DNA of 35,997 bases from CAZYMF01 sp964648215 (GTDB lineage Bacteria > Desulfobacterota > Binatia > HRBIN30 > JACQVA1), in the NCBI GenBank assembly GCA_964648215.1, contig CAZYMF010000029.1, forward strand, positions 1 to 35,997. The letters are read 5' to 3'. Both the position numbers and the translations under genes were made by a program. Position 1 is the stretch's first letter, and every line of letters starts with the position of its first letter. Positions 15,617-23,476 of the stretch are shown here, in pieces. Under the pieces are notes generated by a model that did not search any database, was not told the DNA's origin, and worked only from the letters and a program-made list of their open reading frames with translations.

Positions 15617-15661
15617 GTGGCGGCGCTTGGTGACGCCACGGCGGGGGGAAGGCGACGACCG

Positions 15662-17008
15662 CTATTTCCCGTAACGGGACAGAGAGTTGGTGTCGAACAG
15701 CCCCGCTTTGAACGGCACCCGCAGGTCGAGGGCGGCCTTGGGGTTCCACTTCTGCCCGGCCACCGTGGCGCGCCGGGCCTTGACGTTCTCGGCGCACTGA
15801 AAGTTCATGTTCGACGACTGCAGGTAGTCGACGCCGCCGTCAGGGCGGGTGAAGGGCCTGGGGTTGTAGGCGACCACCTGAAAGGTATTGAGCAGCTCGC
15901 CCTGCCAGCTGAACTTCCGGTTCCAGGCGCCCTCGAACGTGACCTTGTCGATGTAGAGCTGCAGCTTGCCGAACAGGTAGTACTTGTCCTTGGGCACGCC
16001 CTCGATGACGTAGAAGGGCCGCTTGGCCAGCGCCATGGCGATCGGGGCCCAGCCGACGCCCTTCCAGCCCGGCTTCTGGTAGCCGATGTAGGGGATGTCG
16101 GGCCAGAAGGCGCGCCAGCCGCCGCCGGGCAGCCACTGGCTGTTTCCCTTTCCTTCCAGGTTCAAAGGGTCGACGAGACGGTACGCCTCGGTCTCGCCCT
16201 TCAGCGTCCAGGTGAAGTCCTCGGGCTTGCCGTCGAAGAAGGCGCCGTCGTCCTGGCTCATGTCGGAGCCGAGGAAGCCGTCGGAGCGGTTGGCCGGGCT
16301 GATGGCGCGTACGCGGCGCAGAGCGGGCACGAAGGTCCACGCCGAGTCGCGCTTGCTCGGATCGCGGTAGCGCCAGGTGAGGGCCGCGGTGCCGTTGAGA
16401 TCGGCCGGAGCCCGCACGACGATGAGCTGCTGCAGGCTGAAGTTGTCCGGATTGGGCGCCCGCTCGCGCTGCGGCACGCCGTCGTAGTACATGAAGCTGA
16501 CGTCCTGGTCGGTGCGTCGCTCCATGTCGTGCAGGCCGACGAAGTTGACCTGCGCCTCGGCGTGCAGGTTCCCCCAGTACCAGGTGAGGTAGAAGTAGTT
16601 CCACAGGATCTTGACCGCTGCTTGCGGATCCGCGGTGTCGATCTTGGGGAAGGGGAAGCCGAAGATCAGTGGCGGCTGCTTGCCGGTGGCCTTGTCGACG
16701 ACGTCGCCGCCCTTGCCGATGGCGTACTTGCCGTCGTTGCCGTCGCTCGCCTTGCGAAAGTCGGGCGGCCAGTTGAAGCTGCCCACGGGCCAGGCGACGA
16801 TCTTGTTGACGTACTCGCCGGTCTTGTAGTGGTTGAGAATCTCCGGCGGCAGCAGATCTTCCGCCTGCTGCCAGTTGCTCTGGTTGAGGACGTCGCCAGG
16901 CTTGAGGCCGTCCTTCGCCGTGGTGGCCGCGGAGTCCTCCGCCCGTGCGATGCCGGCAAACGCAACCGCGATGCCGACGCAGAGGAACACGCGAGCTGTT
17001 CTGAGCAT
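15662..17008 (-). CDS. DUF1329 outer-membrane-type protein
   Basis: A 448-residue DUF1329 protein with a signal peptide (cleavage after ARA, about residue 23). DUF1329 proteins are predicted to have a LolB/LppX-like half-barrel fold and are often found beside RND-type exporters or in steroid and aromatic degradation loci, so a role in handling hydrophobic compounds at the outer membrane is plausible. Typical stretches are ILNHYKTGEYVNKIVAWP near 57, TWRYRDPSKRD near 222, FVPALRRVRAISPANRSDG, and FLGSDMSQDDGAFFDGKPED near 255. The length is usual. It is a single gene with its own probable promoter at 17114-17143 and a hairpin after its stop. No exporter gene is nearby. Confidence 0.88.
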   Translation of the reverse strand: MLRTARVFLCVGIAVAFAGIARAEDSAATTAKDGLKPGDVLNQSNWQQAEDLLPPEILNHYKTGEYVNKIVAWPVGSFNWPPDFRKASDGNDGKYAIGKGGDVVDKATGKQPPLIFGFPFPKIDTADPQAAVKILWNYFYLTWYWGNLHAEAQVNFVGLHDMERRTDQDVSFMYYDGVPQRERAPNPDNFSLQQLIVVRAPADLNGTAALTWRYRDPSKRDSAWTFVPALRRVRAISPANRSDGFLGSDMSQDDGAFFDGKPEDFTWTLKGETEAYRLVDPLNLEGKGNSQWLPGGGWRAFWPDIPYIGYQKPGWKGVGWAPIAMALAKRPFYVIEGVPKDKYYLFGKLQLYIDKVTFEGAWNRKFSWQGELLNTFQVVAYNPRPFTRPDGGVDYLQSSNMNFQCAENVKARRATVAGQKWNPKAALDLRVPFKAGLFDTNSLSRYGK

Positions 17009-17094
17009 AATCTCATCCCCTTCCGGCCAGTCGCCCGACGCGCGTCCTCATAGACGGGTACTCCGGTGAGCACGCACGGCGGAACGACCGCCAG

Positions 17095-17143
17095 CCGATT
17101 TTGAATCGGGCGTAAATTACGGGCGAAGCCACTCGGCTGTCAA
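17095..17143 (-). promoter_or_regulatory. Putative sigma-70 promoter and palindrome before DUF1329
   Basis: On the minus strand, TTGACA (17138-17143) and TAATTT (17114-17119) are separated by 18 bases. This would start transcription near 17107, about 100 bases before the DUF1329 ATG. A palindrome CCGATT-TTG-AATCGG (17095-17109) sits on the predicted start site and could be an operator or a 5' hairpin. The rest of the 380-base divergent spacer (17009-17388) shows no gene; only the ribosome-binding site of the plus-strand gene at 17376-17382 stands out. Confidence 0.4.
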
Positions 17144-17388
17144 TGAAATTCTGCTCGGCGCTTCGGGCCGGCTGGTGATTTCGGCGACAGCGGAGGAAGG
17201 CTGACAACGGTCGAAACCTGGTCTCGTCCCTGTTGATCCGGTGCAACACGCGTGGCTACGGCGCAACGCGCGCTTCGCGGAGCGACGGGTGGCGGGTCGC
17301 CGGCTGTTGGACCTCGCGGCGGCACGACCCTTGGAACCTCGACTGGACAAACCCCAACGGGCAGGGCCCGCAACGAAAGGAGCTCCTC

Positions 17389-17724
17389 ATGAATCGAAAG
17401 CAAATCGGTCTGTCCCTCGTCCTTCTCGATCTCCTCGCCGTCGAGGCCTATGCAGTCTACCACTACGGCTATCTCGGCTTCTTCGATCTGCTGCTGGCCA
17501 ACGCCGCCACCGTCAGCGTCTTGGTCGACCTGACGATTGCCCTGGCGCTGGTCATGGCGTGGATGTGGCGCGACGCGCGGGCTCGCGGCGTGTCGCCGGT
17601 TCCGTACGTGGTCCTGACCCTGCTCCTCGGCAGCGTCGGCCCCCTGGCCTACCTGATCCGCCGCGAGGCGAGCGAGCCGACGATGGTTTTGGAAACCGGC
17701 AGGGCGGTGGCGACGGCCCGGTGA
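17389..17724 (+). CDS. Small DUF2834-like membrane protein
   Basis: A 111-residue protein with three predicted helices (about 5-23, 37-57 and 70-88). The block DLTIALALVMAWMWRDAR, then LLGSVGPLAYLIRR resembles the DUF2834 family, whose function is unknown. AAAGGAG (17376-17382) six bases upstream fixes the start at ATG 17389; the frame is open further upstream but without family-like sequence. It is followed by a 188-base spacer with an inverted repeat, then by a second small membrane gene and the molybdoenzyme, all on the plus strand. They may be one unit, though the repeat may separate them. Confidence 0.75.
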   Translation: MNRKQIGLSLVLLDLLAVEAYAVYHYGYLGFFDLLLANAATVSVLVDLTIALALVMAWMWRDARARGVSPVPYVVLTLLLGSVGPLAYLIRREASEPTMVLETGRAVATAR

Positions 17725-17769
17725 GGCTCAACGCCAAGAAGTCGTGCCGCCGCTCGCCAACCAAGGCGA

Positions 17770-17862
17770 ATGGAGAACGGGGAACCGGGAACGCGGAACC
17801 GGTCAACGTGCGCCGTCGTTCACCGGTTCTCCATTCCCGGTTCTCGGTTCCCTGTTGGCCAT
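17770..17862. repeat. Imperfect inverted pair of heptamer repeats
   Basis: The left arm 17770-17803 begins ATGGAGAACGG and runs with a 7-base period (GGAGAAC, GGGGAAC, CGGGAAC, GCGGAAC). The right arm, read on the minus strand from 17862, begins ATGGCCAACAGGGAACC and has the same composition. The inner ends form a perfect 8-base stem (GAACCGGT 17796-17803 with ACCGGTTC 17822-17829). It has the same architecture as the pair at 990-1099. Confidence 0.75.
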
Positions 17863-17912
17863 TTCGGGCGGGCAGGGCTCGACCTGAGTTCACCGTCGGA
17901 AAGGAGGCGAGC

Positions 17913-18278
17913 ATGACCCATCTGCTCCAGCTCTTTCATGGTCCATGTGCGGCGGCGTTGCTTCTCGCCCTGGGAGTGATCATCCTCGTTCTCGGTTTCG
18001 GCAACGGCGTGCGCGGGGCACGACGCTGCGAGCGCGACCCGATGCGGGCGCTGGCCCTGATGCGGGGCTTTCGCGTCGGTGTCATCGGTTTCGCCCTCGC
18101 GTTGATCGGCACGTCCTGGCTCTGGCACATCGGCTGGCTCTTCGGCCTGGCCTTGGTCATCGGTGGCCAGGAGCTGCTGGAGTCCTCGGTTCTCATCGCC
18201 GCCCTGCGTTACGACGTGCGCCGGCAGGGCCGACCCATTGCCACAAGGCCGGCAATAGCCAATAGAATAGCCGCATGA
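17913..18278 (+). CDS. Small membrane protein coupled to the molybdoenzyme
   Basis: A 121-residue membrane protein with about three hydrophobic segments (12-33, 55-71, 73-88), followed by a basic C-terminal tail. I do not recognise the family. AAGGAGG (17901-17907) five bases upstream fixes the start. Its last codons overlap the next gene start (ATGA, 18275-18278), so the molybdoenzyme is translationally coupled to it. A membrane anchor, quinone-reducing partner or accessory role for that enzyme is possible, but no heme-ligating His pair or cysteine motif of the usual anchor subunits is evident. Confidence 0.75.
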   Translation: MTHLLQLFHGPCAAALLLALGVIILVLGFGNGVRGARRCERDPMRALALMRGFRVGVIGFALALIGTSWLWHIGWLFGLALVIGGQELLESSVLIAALRYDVRRQGRPIATRPAIANRIAA

Positions 18279-20521
18279 GCACAATCGAGCGCATCGGCTA
18301 CCACGCCTGTCCTCTATGCGAAGCCACCTGCGGCCTCGAGGTCCGCAGCCGCGGGCGCGAGGTCGTCGGCATTCGCGGCGACGAGGCCGATGTTTTCAGC
18401 AAAGGCTTCCTGTGCCCGAAGGCGTACGCCCTCAAGGAGCTCGACGCCGATCCCGATCGGCTGCGGGCGCCCCTGGTGCGGCGCGACGGCTCGCTGCAGC
18501 CGGCCACGTGGGAGGAGGCGTTCGCCGAAGTCGAGCGACGGCTGATGCCGATTTTGAGCGAGCACGGCCGGAGCGCCGTCGCGGTCTATCTCGGCAACCC
18601 CAGCGCGCACAACGTGGCGCTCGGCATCTACGGACAGGTGCTGCTGCGCGCTCTCGGGACCAAGAACCTCTACTCGGCGAGCACCGTCGACCAGATGCCC
18701 AAGCAGGTGTCGGCCGGGCTGATGTTCGGCACCTCGTTGAGCATTCCGGTGCCCGATCTCGACCGCACCGATTATTTGCTCATGCTGGGGGCCAATCCGT
18801 TCGTCTCCAACGGCAGCCTGATGACCGCGCCCGACGTCCCCGGACGTTTGAAGGCCATCCGGCGGCGCGGGGGCAAGGTGGTGGTGATCGACCCGAAGCG
18901 GACCCGCACCGCGCGCGAGGCCGACGAGCACCATTTCATCCGTCCGGGAACCGATGCCTACTTCCTGCTCGGGATGGTGCACACGCTCTTTCGGGAAGGC
19001 CTCGTTCGTCTGGACGGATTGGCCGAGCACACGGCCGGCGTGGAGGAGATGGAAGGGCTGTGCCGGCCGTTCGCGCCCGAGACCGTGGCCGCGCGCTGCG
19101 GTGTCGCGGCGGAGGTCATCCGTCGCCTGGCGCGCGAGCTGGCGCACGCCGAAAGCGGTGTCGTCTACGCCCGCATCGGCACCTGCACGCAGGAGTTCGG
19201 CACGCTGGCGAGCTGGCTGGTCGACGTGATCAACGTCCTCACCGGTCACCTCGACCGGCCCGGCGGGGCCATGTTCACGAAAGCCGCCGCCGGCGGCCAG
19301 AACACGCGGGGCACGCCGGGGCGCGGCAAGGGCGTTCGTTTCGCCCGCCGGCTCAGCCGCGTGCGCCAGTTGCCCGAGGTCTACGGCGAGTTTCCCGTGG
19401 CCTGCCTGGCCGAGGAGATCGAGACGCCGGGCGACGGCCAGATCCGGGCGCTGATCGCCATTGCCGGCAACCCGGTGCTGAGCGCGCCCGGCGGCGCTCG
19501 CCTGGCGCGTGCGCTCGACCAGCTCGATTTCATGGTCAGTCTGGACATTTATCTCAACGAGACCTCGCGGCACGCCGACGTCGTCTTCCCCGGGCTGTCG
19601 CCGCTGGAGCAGTCGCACTACGACGTCGCGCTGCGTCAGCTCGCCGTTCGCAACGTCGCCACCTACTCGCCGCCGCTCTTCGATCCGCCGGCCACGCAGC
19701 AGCCCGAGTGGCACACCTTGCTGCGCCTGGCCGCGATCGTCAGCGGACAGGGGTCGGACGCCGACCCGGCGGCGCTCGACGACTTCGTCACCTTCCAGCG
19801 CGTCGAGCACGAGGTTTCCTCGCCCGGGTCGCGAATCGCGGGGCGCGACGCCGCCGACATCATGACCGCGCTGGCGCCCCGCCGCGGTCCCGAGCGCATC
19901 CTCGACCTGATGTTGCGCACGGGTCCGTACGGCGACGCCTTCGGCGCCCAGCCGGGCGGGTTGACCCTGGCGGCCCTGGAAGCCAACCCGCACGGCATCG
20001 ACTTCGGCGCGCTCGCGCCGCGCATTCCCGAGGCGCTGCGCACCCCGTCGGGCAAGATCGAGCTGGCACCGGAGGCCCTGGCGGCCGACGTCGAGCGCCT
20101 GCGCCGGGGGCTGTCGCGGGAGGCGCCGGCGCTGGCGTTGATCGGCCGGCGCGATCTGCGCTCGAACAACTCCTGGATGCACAACCTCGAGGTGCTGGTG
20201 AAGGGGCGGCCGCGCTGCACGGTGCAGATCCACCCGGAGGACGCCGCCCGCTTCGGTCTGGGCGACGGCGCGCTGGCGCGAGTGAGCTCGCGCGCCGGCA
20301 GCATCGAGGTCCCCGTCGAGGTCAGCGACGAGCTGATGCCCGGCGTCGTCAGCATCCCCCACGGCTGGGGACACGACGTGCCGGACACCCGCATGCGCAT
20401 CGCCGCCGCGCACGCCGGCGCCAACTGCAATCTGCTGGCGGACGAGGTCTCGCTCGACCCGCTCTCGGGAAACTCGGTGCTGAACGGAATCCCGGTGTCG
20501 ATCGAGCCGGTGAGGAACTGA
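18275..20521 (+). CDS. Mo/W-bisPGD oxidoreductase with one 4Fe-4S site
   Basis: A 748-residue catalytic subunit of the DMSO-reductase/formate-dehydrogenase superfamily. The N-terminal Fe-S site is C12-x2-C15-x3-C19-x27-C47 (HACPLCEATCG then FLCPKA). The molybdopterin-binding stretches are LGNPSAHN, LGANPFVSNGS, VVVIDPKRTRTAREADEH, RPGTDAYFLLGMV and, near the end, the C-terminal dinucleotide-binding barrel (VQIHPEDAARFGLGDGALARV; HGWGHD). Where formate dehydrogenases have Cys or Sec, the segment reads SASTVDQMPKQ, with no Cys or Sec, so formate oxidation is unlikely; an Asp ligand is conceivable. There is no twin-arginine signal, so it is probably cytoplasmic. The moa operon 3 kb away can supply its cofactor. 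The substrate is unknown. Confidence 0.92.
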   Translation: MSTIERIGYHACPLCEATCGLEVRSRGREVVGIRGDEADVFSKGFLCPKAYALKELDADPDRLRAPLVRRDGSLQPATWEEAFAEVERRLMPILSEHGRSAVAVYLGNPSAHNVALGIYGQVLLRALGTKNLYSASTVDQMPKQVSAGLMFGTSLSIPVPDLDRTDYLLMLGANPFVSNGSLMTAPDVPGRLKAIRRRGGKVVVIDPKRTRTAREADEHHFIRPGTDAYFLLGMVHTLFREGLVRLDGLAEHTAGVEEMEGLCRPFAPETVAARCGVAAEVIRRLARELAHAESGVVYARIGTCTQEFGTLASWLVDVINVLTGHLDRPGGAMFTKAAAGGQNTRGTPGRGKGVRFARRLSRVRQLPEVYGEFPVACLAEEIETPGDGQIRALIAIAGNPVLSAPGGARLARALDQLDFMVSLDIYLNETSRHADVVFPGLSPLEQSHYDVALRQLAVRNVATYSPPLFDPPATQQPEWHTLLRLAAIVSGQGSDADPAALDDFVTFQRVEHEVSSPGSRIAGRDAADIMTALAPRRGPERILDLMLRTGPYGDAFGAQPGGLTLAALEANPHGIDFGALAPRIPEALRTPSGKIELAPEALAADVERLRRGLSREAPALALIGRRDLRSNNSWMHNLEVLVKGRPRCTVQIHPEDAARFGLGDGALARVSSRAGSIEVPVEVSDELMPGVVSIPHGWGHDVPDTRMRIAAAHAGANCNLLADEVSLDPLSGNSVLNGIPVSIEPVRN

Positions 20522-20522
20522 A

Positions 20523-20637
20523 TCAGTGAGTCAGTGCAGTGAGTCAGTGATTCACTGATTCAGTGACGCCAGTGAAGTCGATGAATGATCCACTCACCGA
20601 TCAACTGATTCAGTGATTCAGTGACTCAGTTCAGTGA
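20523..20637. repeat. TCAGTGA tandem and palindromic array
   Basis: Six exact TCAGTGA units (starting 20523, 20544, 20560, 20610, 20618, 20631) plus TCACTGA (20552) and imperfect units, mostly at 8-base steps, lie in two blocks (20523-20566 and 20601-20637). TCAGTGA and TCACTGA are reverse complements, so each block can fold. The array separates two convergent genes and includes the stop codon of the one on the minus strand. Confidence 0.9.
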
Positions 20638-21766
20638 TTCGCTCCACCCACTCGAAGCCGAGGCGGCCGGGCTTGGTGACGACGAGCAGCTTGGTCTCGC
20701 CGGGGACGGCGCGCCGATAGAGATCCTCGGAGACGTCCAGGACCTCCTGCCGACGCCCGCGACGCCATGACTTCACGTGCACCGTGTACTGGGCGTGGGG
20801 GGCGTCTCCCATCTGCCCCTTCTTGAGGACCTCGGCGCTGGAGATCGACGCCGTGCCCGGGTCACGGACGCCGTTGAGAAGAAAAGTGACTCCGGACCCG
20901 GTGGTCGGGAAACCGAGCAGCGCCGAGAGGACGATCAGCACGATCTCGCGTCGGGAGAAGGGGACCTCTCGCAGCTGCAGCACGAAGGCGAGGAGAAACA
21001 GCGCCAGCAGCGGCAGGCTGTAGCGACAGGAGAACAGGACCAGGGCGTTGAAATCGAGAGGCGGGAAGTTGGTTGCGCCCCACGCGGTGGTGCCCATGCC
21101 GGTGATCAGCAACGCGCCCGGCAGGAGCAGCAGGAGGCTGCGTCTGCGCTTGACGCTGGCGCGGGTAGCCATGGTCCGCGTGCCGAGGAACCCCGGCAGC
21201 GCGGTCGCCAGCAGGGCGAGGCTGCCGATGGCGCCCCGGACCTGGATCGGATCGAGGTTGCCCGGGCGCGTGCCCCACCAGGTCGCCTCGAGGGCGCGGC
21301 TCTCGAGGACGAGGCTACGGATGCCGCTGTCGAACAGCTGTCGTGCCGCGTACTGCGGTCGCGCACTGGCGAAGAAGGCCTTCACCTCGGCGGCGCTGCG
21401 GCCGGAGAGACGGTAGCTGCGGTCGAAGAGGGGGTCGCCGGTCTCGATCGGGCTGCCGCCGGTCAGCTTGGCGAAGAAACCGGCATCTTCGGTCCGCACG
21501 AGGCGGAAACGCTGGCGTGAGCGTCCGTAGATCGTCAGCCGGACGTAGGGCTCGGCGGCGCCGTGCTGCCGGTGGCGGACACCGTAGGCCAGGGTGTATT
21601 CGACCCCGTCACGCTCGCCCACCGCGCTGTCGCGCGCCGGCGCGATGCCGAGAACGCCGCACAGCTGCCGGAACGCGTTGCGATCGGCGACCGACGTCCG
21701 CAGAACGGCGATCAGCGACGCGACCACGATCAGCGCCCCTCCCGCGGCCAGGACCGTCCAGAGCAT
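20618..21766 (-). CDS. Unrecognised membrane protein of 382 residues
   Basis: A 382-residue protein with an N-terminal membrane helix (about 2-22), a soluble region of about 130 residues, then four hydrophobic helices (around 172-192, 212-230, 240-262 and 275-295) and a soluble C-terminal tail with YTVHVKSWRRGRRQEVLDVSE. I do not recognise the family. The tail, which comments on ligand-free beta strands, recalls DUF3592-type proteins only loosely. ATG 21766 is chosen because it opens directly into a hydrophobic helix; the frame is open 53 codons further upstream. The last residues and the stop lie in the TCAGTGA array (ITELSH-stop), so the gene end has been shaped by the repeat. Confidence 0.7.
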   Translation of the reverse strand: MLWTVLAAGGALIVVASLIAVLRTSVADRNAFRQLCGVLGIAPARDSAVGERDGVEYTLAYGVRHRQHGAAEPYVRLTIYGRSRQRFRLVRTEDAGFFAKLTGGSPIETGDPLFDRSYRLSGRSAAEVKAFFASARPQYAARQLFDSGIRSLVLESRALEATWWGTRPGNLDPIQVRGAIGSLALLATALPGFLGTRTMATRASVKRRRSLLLLLPGALLITGMGTTAWGATNFPPLDFNALVLFSCRYSLPLLALFLLAFVLQLREVPFSRREIVLIVLSALLGFPTTGSGVTFLLNGVRDPGTASISSAEVLKKGQMGDAPHAQYTVHVKSWRRGRRQEVLDVSEDLYRRAVPGETKLLVVTKPGRLGFEWVERITELSH

Positions 21767-21905
21767 GAGCCGAGGGTAAGCCGGTTGGGAGGTGGAAGAC
21801 AATCGGATGAACAAGCGGGTGTCGCCCCACCGCCGTGACGAAGTCACGCAACAGGCACACCGGAACGCCTCGATCTCTCGATCTGAAGTCTCGGATCTTG
21901 CTGAG

Positions 21906-23429
21906 TTACCGAGGGGAGCGACCAACGGGCGCCTCGCTGGGGGCCGCCGCCCCCGACGGCGCCGCGACGACGTCTTCGAAAGCGATGGCGTGTGCCGGGC
22001 TGGCGGGCAGCGCGGGCAGGGTGACGCGGACGCCGGCGTTCGTGGCGGCGCAGTCGACGGGTCCGCCGCCGAGCAACCTCGCGCCCGTCGTCGGCCGCCG
22101 GCGCAGGTCGGGGAAGGTGAGCTGCGTTGATGGCGGCGTGCCGAGCAGGATGGCGTAGACCGTGCGGCCGCGCGCGGTGAACCGAACCGGCGTGCCTTCG
22201 GCGGTGGCGCCCGCGGCCCGAACCCAGGGGCGCGTGGCGTAGATGCACTCGCCGTTGCGTGCCAGCCAGTCGCCCAGCCAGCCCAGGCGTTGCTGCTGCG
22301 GCTCGGAGATGGTGGCGTCCTCGCCGCACGGGCCGACGTTGAGGAGAAGGTTGCCGTTCTTGGCGACGATGTCGACGAACGAGTGAATCAGCTCGTCGCG
22401 GCTGAGGAAGTCGTCCGGCCGCGAGTTGCGGTTGTAGCCAAAGCTCTTGTCCATGCCGCGGACGCATTCCCACTTGCGGCGGCGGACGTCGGCGAAGGTC
22501 ACGTACTCGGGCGTCTGGTAGTCGAAGTGGCCGAGGCCGGGGGGTGTCAGCGCCGCGTCCGGGCGGCGGAAACGGCGGCGCATGAGCGCGTCGAAGCCGC
22601 GCCGGACGACGCGGTGGCGCAGCGCGCCGACGACCGGGGACCACGACAGCCAGCGGTCGTTGACGACGCCGTCCGGAACCGCCGCGTAGTAGTCGGCGAA
22701 CAGCCGGTAGAGCGGGCGCGCCGTGGTCGGCCAGGCGATGTCGTTCCACAGCACGTCGGGCTCGACGTGGGCGATGAGCTCGCGCACCTGCGCCTCGGCA
22801 TAGGCCGGGTAGGGGCCGCGGGGGATCGACGCGGCCACGTCACCCATGGTGCGCAGCGCCATCGGCTCGAAGGTCCAGTCGAGCCCGCCGGAGTAGTAGA
22901 CGCCGAAGCGCATCCCCTCGGCGCGCACGGCGGCGGCGAGGTCGCGCACGCAGTCGCGCGCCGTGTGCCACCGCGAGCGGTTGGGATTCGCCACGCGGCT
23001 CGGCCACAGGCAGAAGCCGTCATGGTGCTTGGTGACCAGGACGACGTAGCGCGCGCCGGCCTGACGGAAGCGCTGCGCCCACGCGGTCGGGTCCCAGCGC
23101 TGCAGCGCCGCCTCGAAGTCGGCGGCGAACGAGGCGTAGCTGCGGGAGCCGTGGGTGCGCCGGTGGTATTCGGCCACGGGGCTGTCGGGGAAGCGCAGCG
23201 AGTTCTCGTACCACTCGGTGTACGGCGTGAACAGCTGGGCGTTGTCGTAGTCGCGGCGCAGCAGCTCGTTGATGTCGTGCTCGCGCGGCGCCCACCCGAT
23301 CACCGACGACACGCTCCAGTGGATGAAGATGCCCAGCTTGGCGTCGTCGTACCACGCCGGCAGGCGATGGCGGCGCAGGCCGCGTGGCGTGGGTTGCAGT
23401 CGCTCGGTCGCTGGTATTTTCGAAGCCAT
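21906..23429 (-). CDS. GH29 alpha-L-fucosidase
   Basis: A 507-residue glycoside hydrolase family 29 protein that removes alpha-linked L-fucose. Seen are WYDDAKLGIFIHWSVSSV near 27, YVVLVTKHHDGFCLW near 128, YYSGGLDWTF near 178, the nucleophile region PDVLWNDIAWP (Asp about residue 230 from this start) and NGNLLLNVGPCGEDATI near 358. A small beta domain closes the protein. There is no signal peptide, so it probably acts in the cytoplasm. Seven bases separate it from the stop of the upstream GST-like gene, so the two are likely co-transcribed. No transporter or other fucose gene is near. An in-frame ATG 48 bases upstream lies within a repeat and is not used here. Confidence 0.92.
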   Translation of the reverse strand: MASKIPATERLQPTPRGLRRHRLPAWYDDAKLGIFIHWSVSSVIGWAPREHDINELLRRDYDNAQLFTPYTEWYENSLRFPDSPVAEYHRRTHGSRSYASFAADFEAALQRWDPTAWAQRFRQAGARYVVLVTKHHDGFCLWPSRVANPNRSRWHTARDCVRDLAAAVRAEGMRFGVYYSGGLDWTFEPMALRTMGDVAASIPRGPYPAYAEAQVRELIAHVEPDVLWNDIAWPTTARPLYRLFADYYAAVPDGVVNDRWLSWSPVVGALRHRVVRRGFDALMRRRFRRPDAALTPPGLGHFDYQTPEYVTFADVRRRKWECVRGMDKSFGYNRNSRPDDFLSRDELIHSFVDIVAKNGNLLLNVGPCGEDATISEPQQQRLGWLGDWLARNGECIYATRPWVRAAGATAEGTPVRFTARGRTVYAILLGTPPSTQLTFPDLRRRPTTGARLLGGGPVDCAATNAGVRVTLPALPASPAHAIAFEDVVAAPSGAAAPSEAPVGRSPR

Positions 23430-23436
23430 CTCGCCT

Positions 23437-23476
23437 TCACCCTTTCCCCTTTTCACTCTCCGACTTTCCCGCTTCA
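23437..23476 (-). repeat. Purine-rich heptamer repeat at a gene junction
   Basis: On the minus strand, 23476 down to 23437 is a purine-rich run with 7-base phasing (units like GAAAGTC, GGAGAGT, GAAAAGG, GGAAAGG). It encodes the tail of the GST-like protein (AGKSESEKGKG) and runs to its stop, just before the fucosidase start. Confidence 0.55.

Noticed and set aside
18314..20413. A 699-codon open frame antisense to the molybdoenzyme
   Set aside because: High-GC DNA leaves the opposite frame open; the translation is rich in Arg, Gly and Asp with no family features, while the plus strand has complete Fe-S and pterin motifs.
20523..20637. Possible CRISPR array
   Set aside because: Units are 7-8 bases with no unique spacers and no cas genes.
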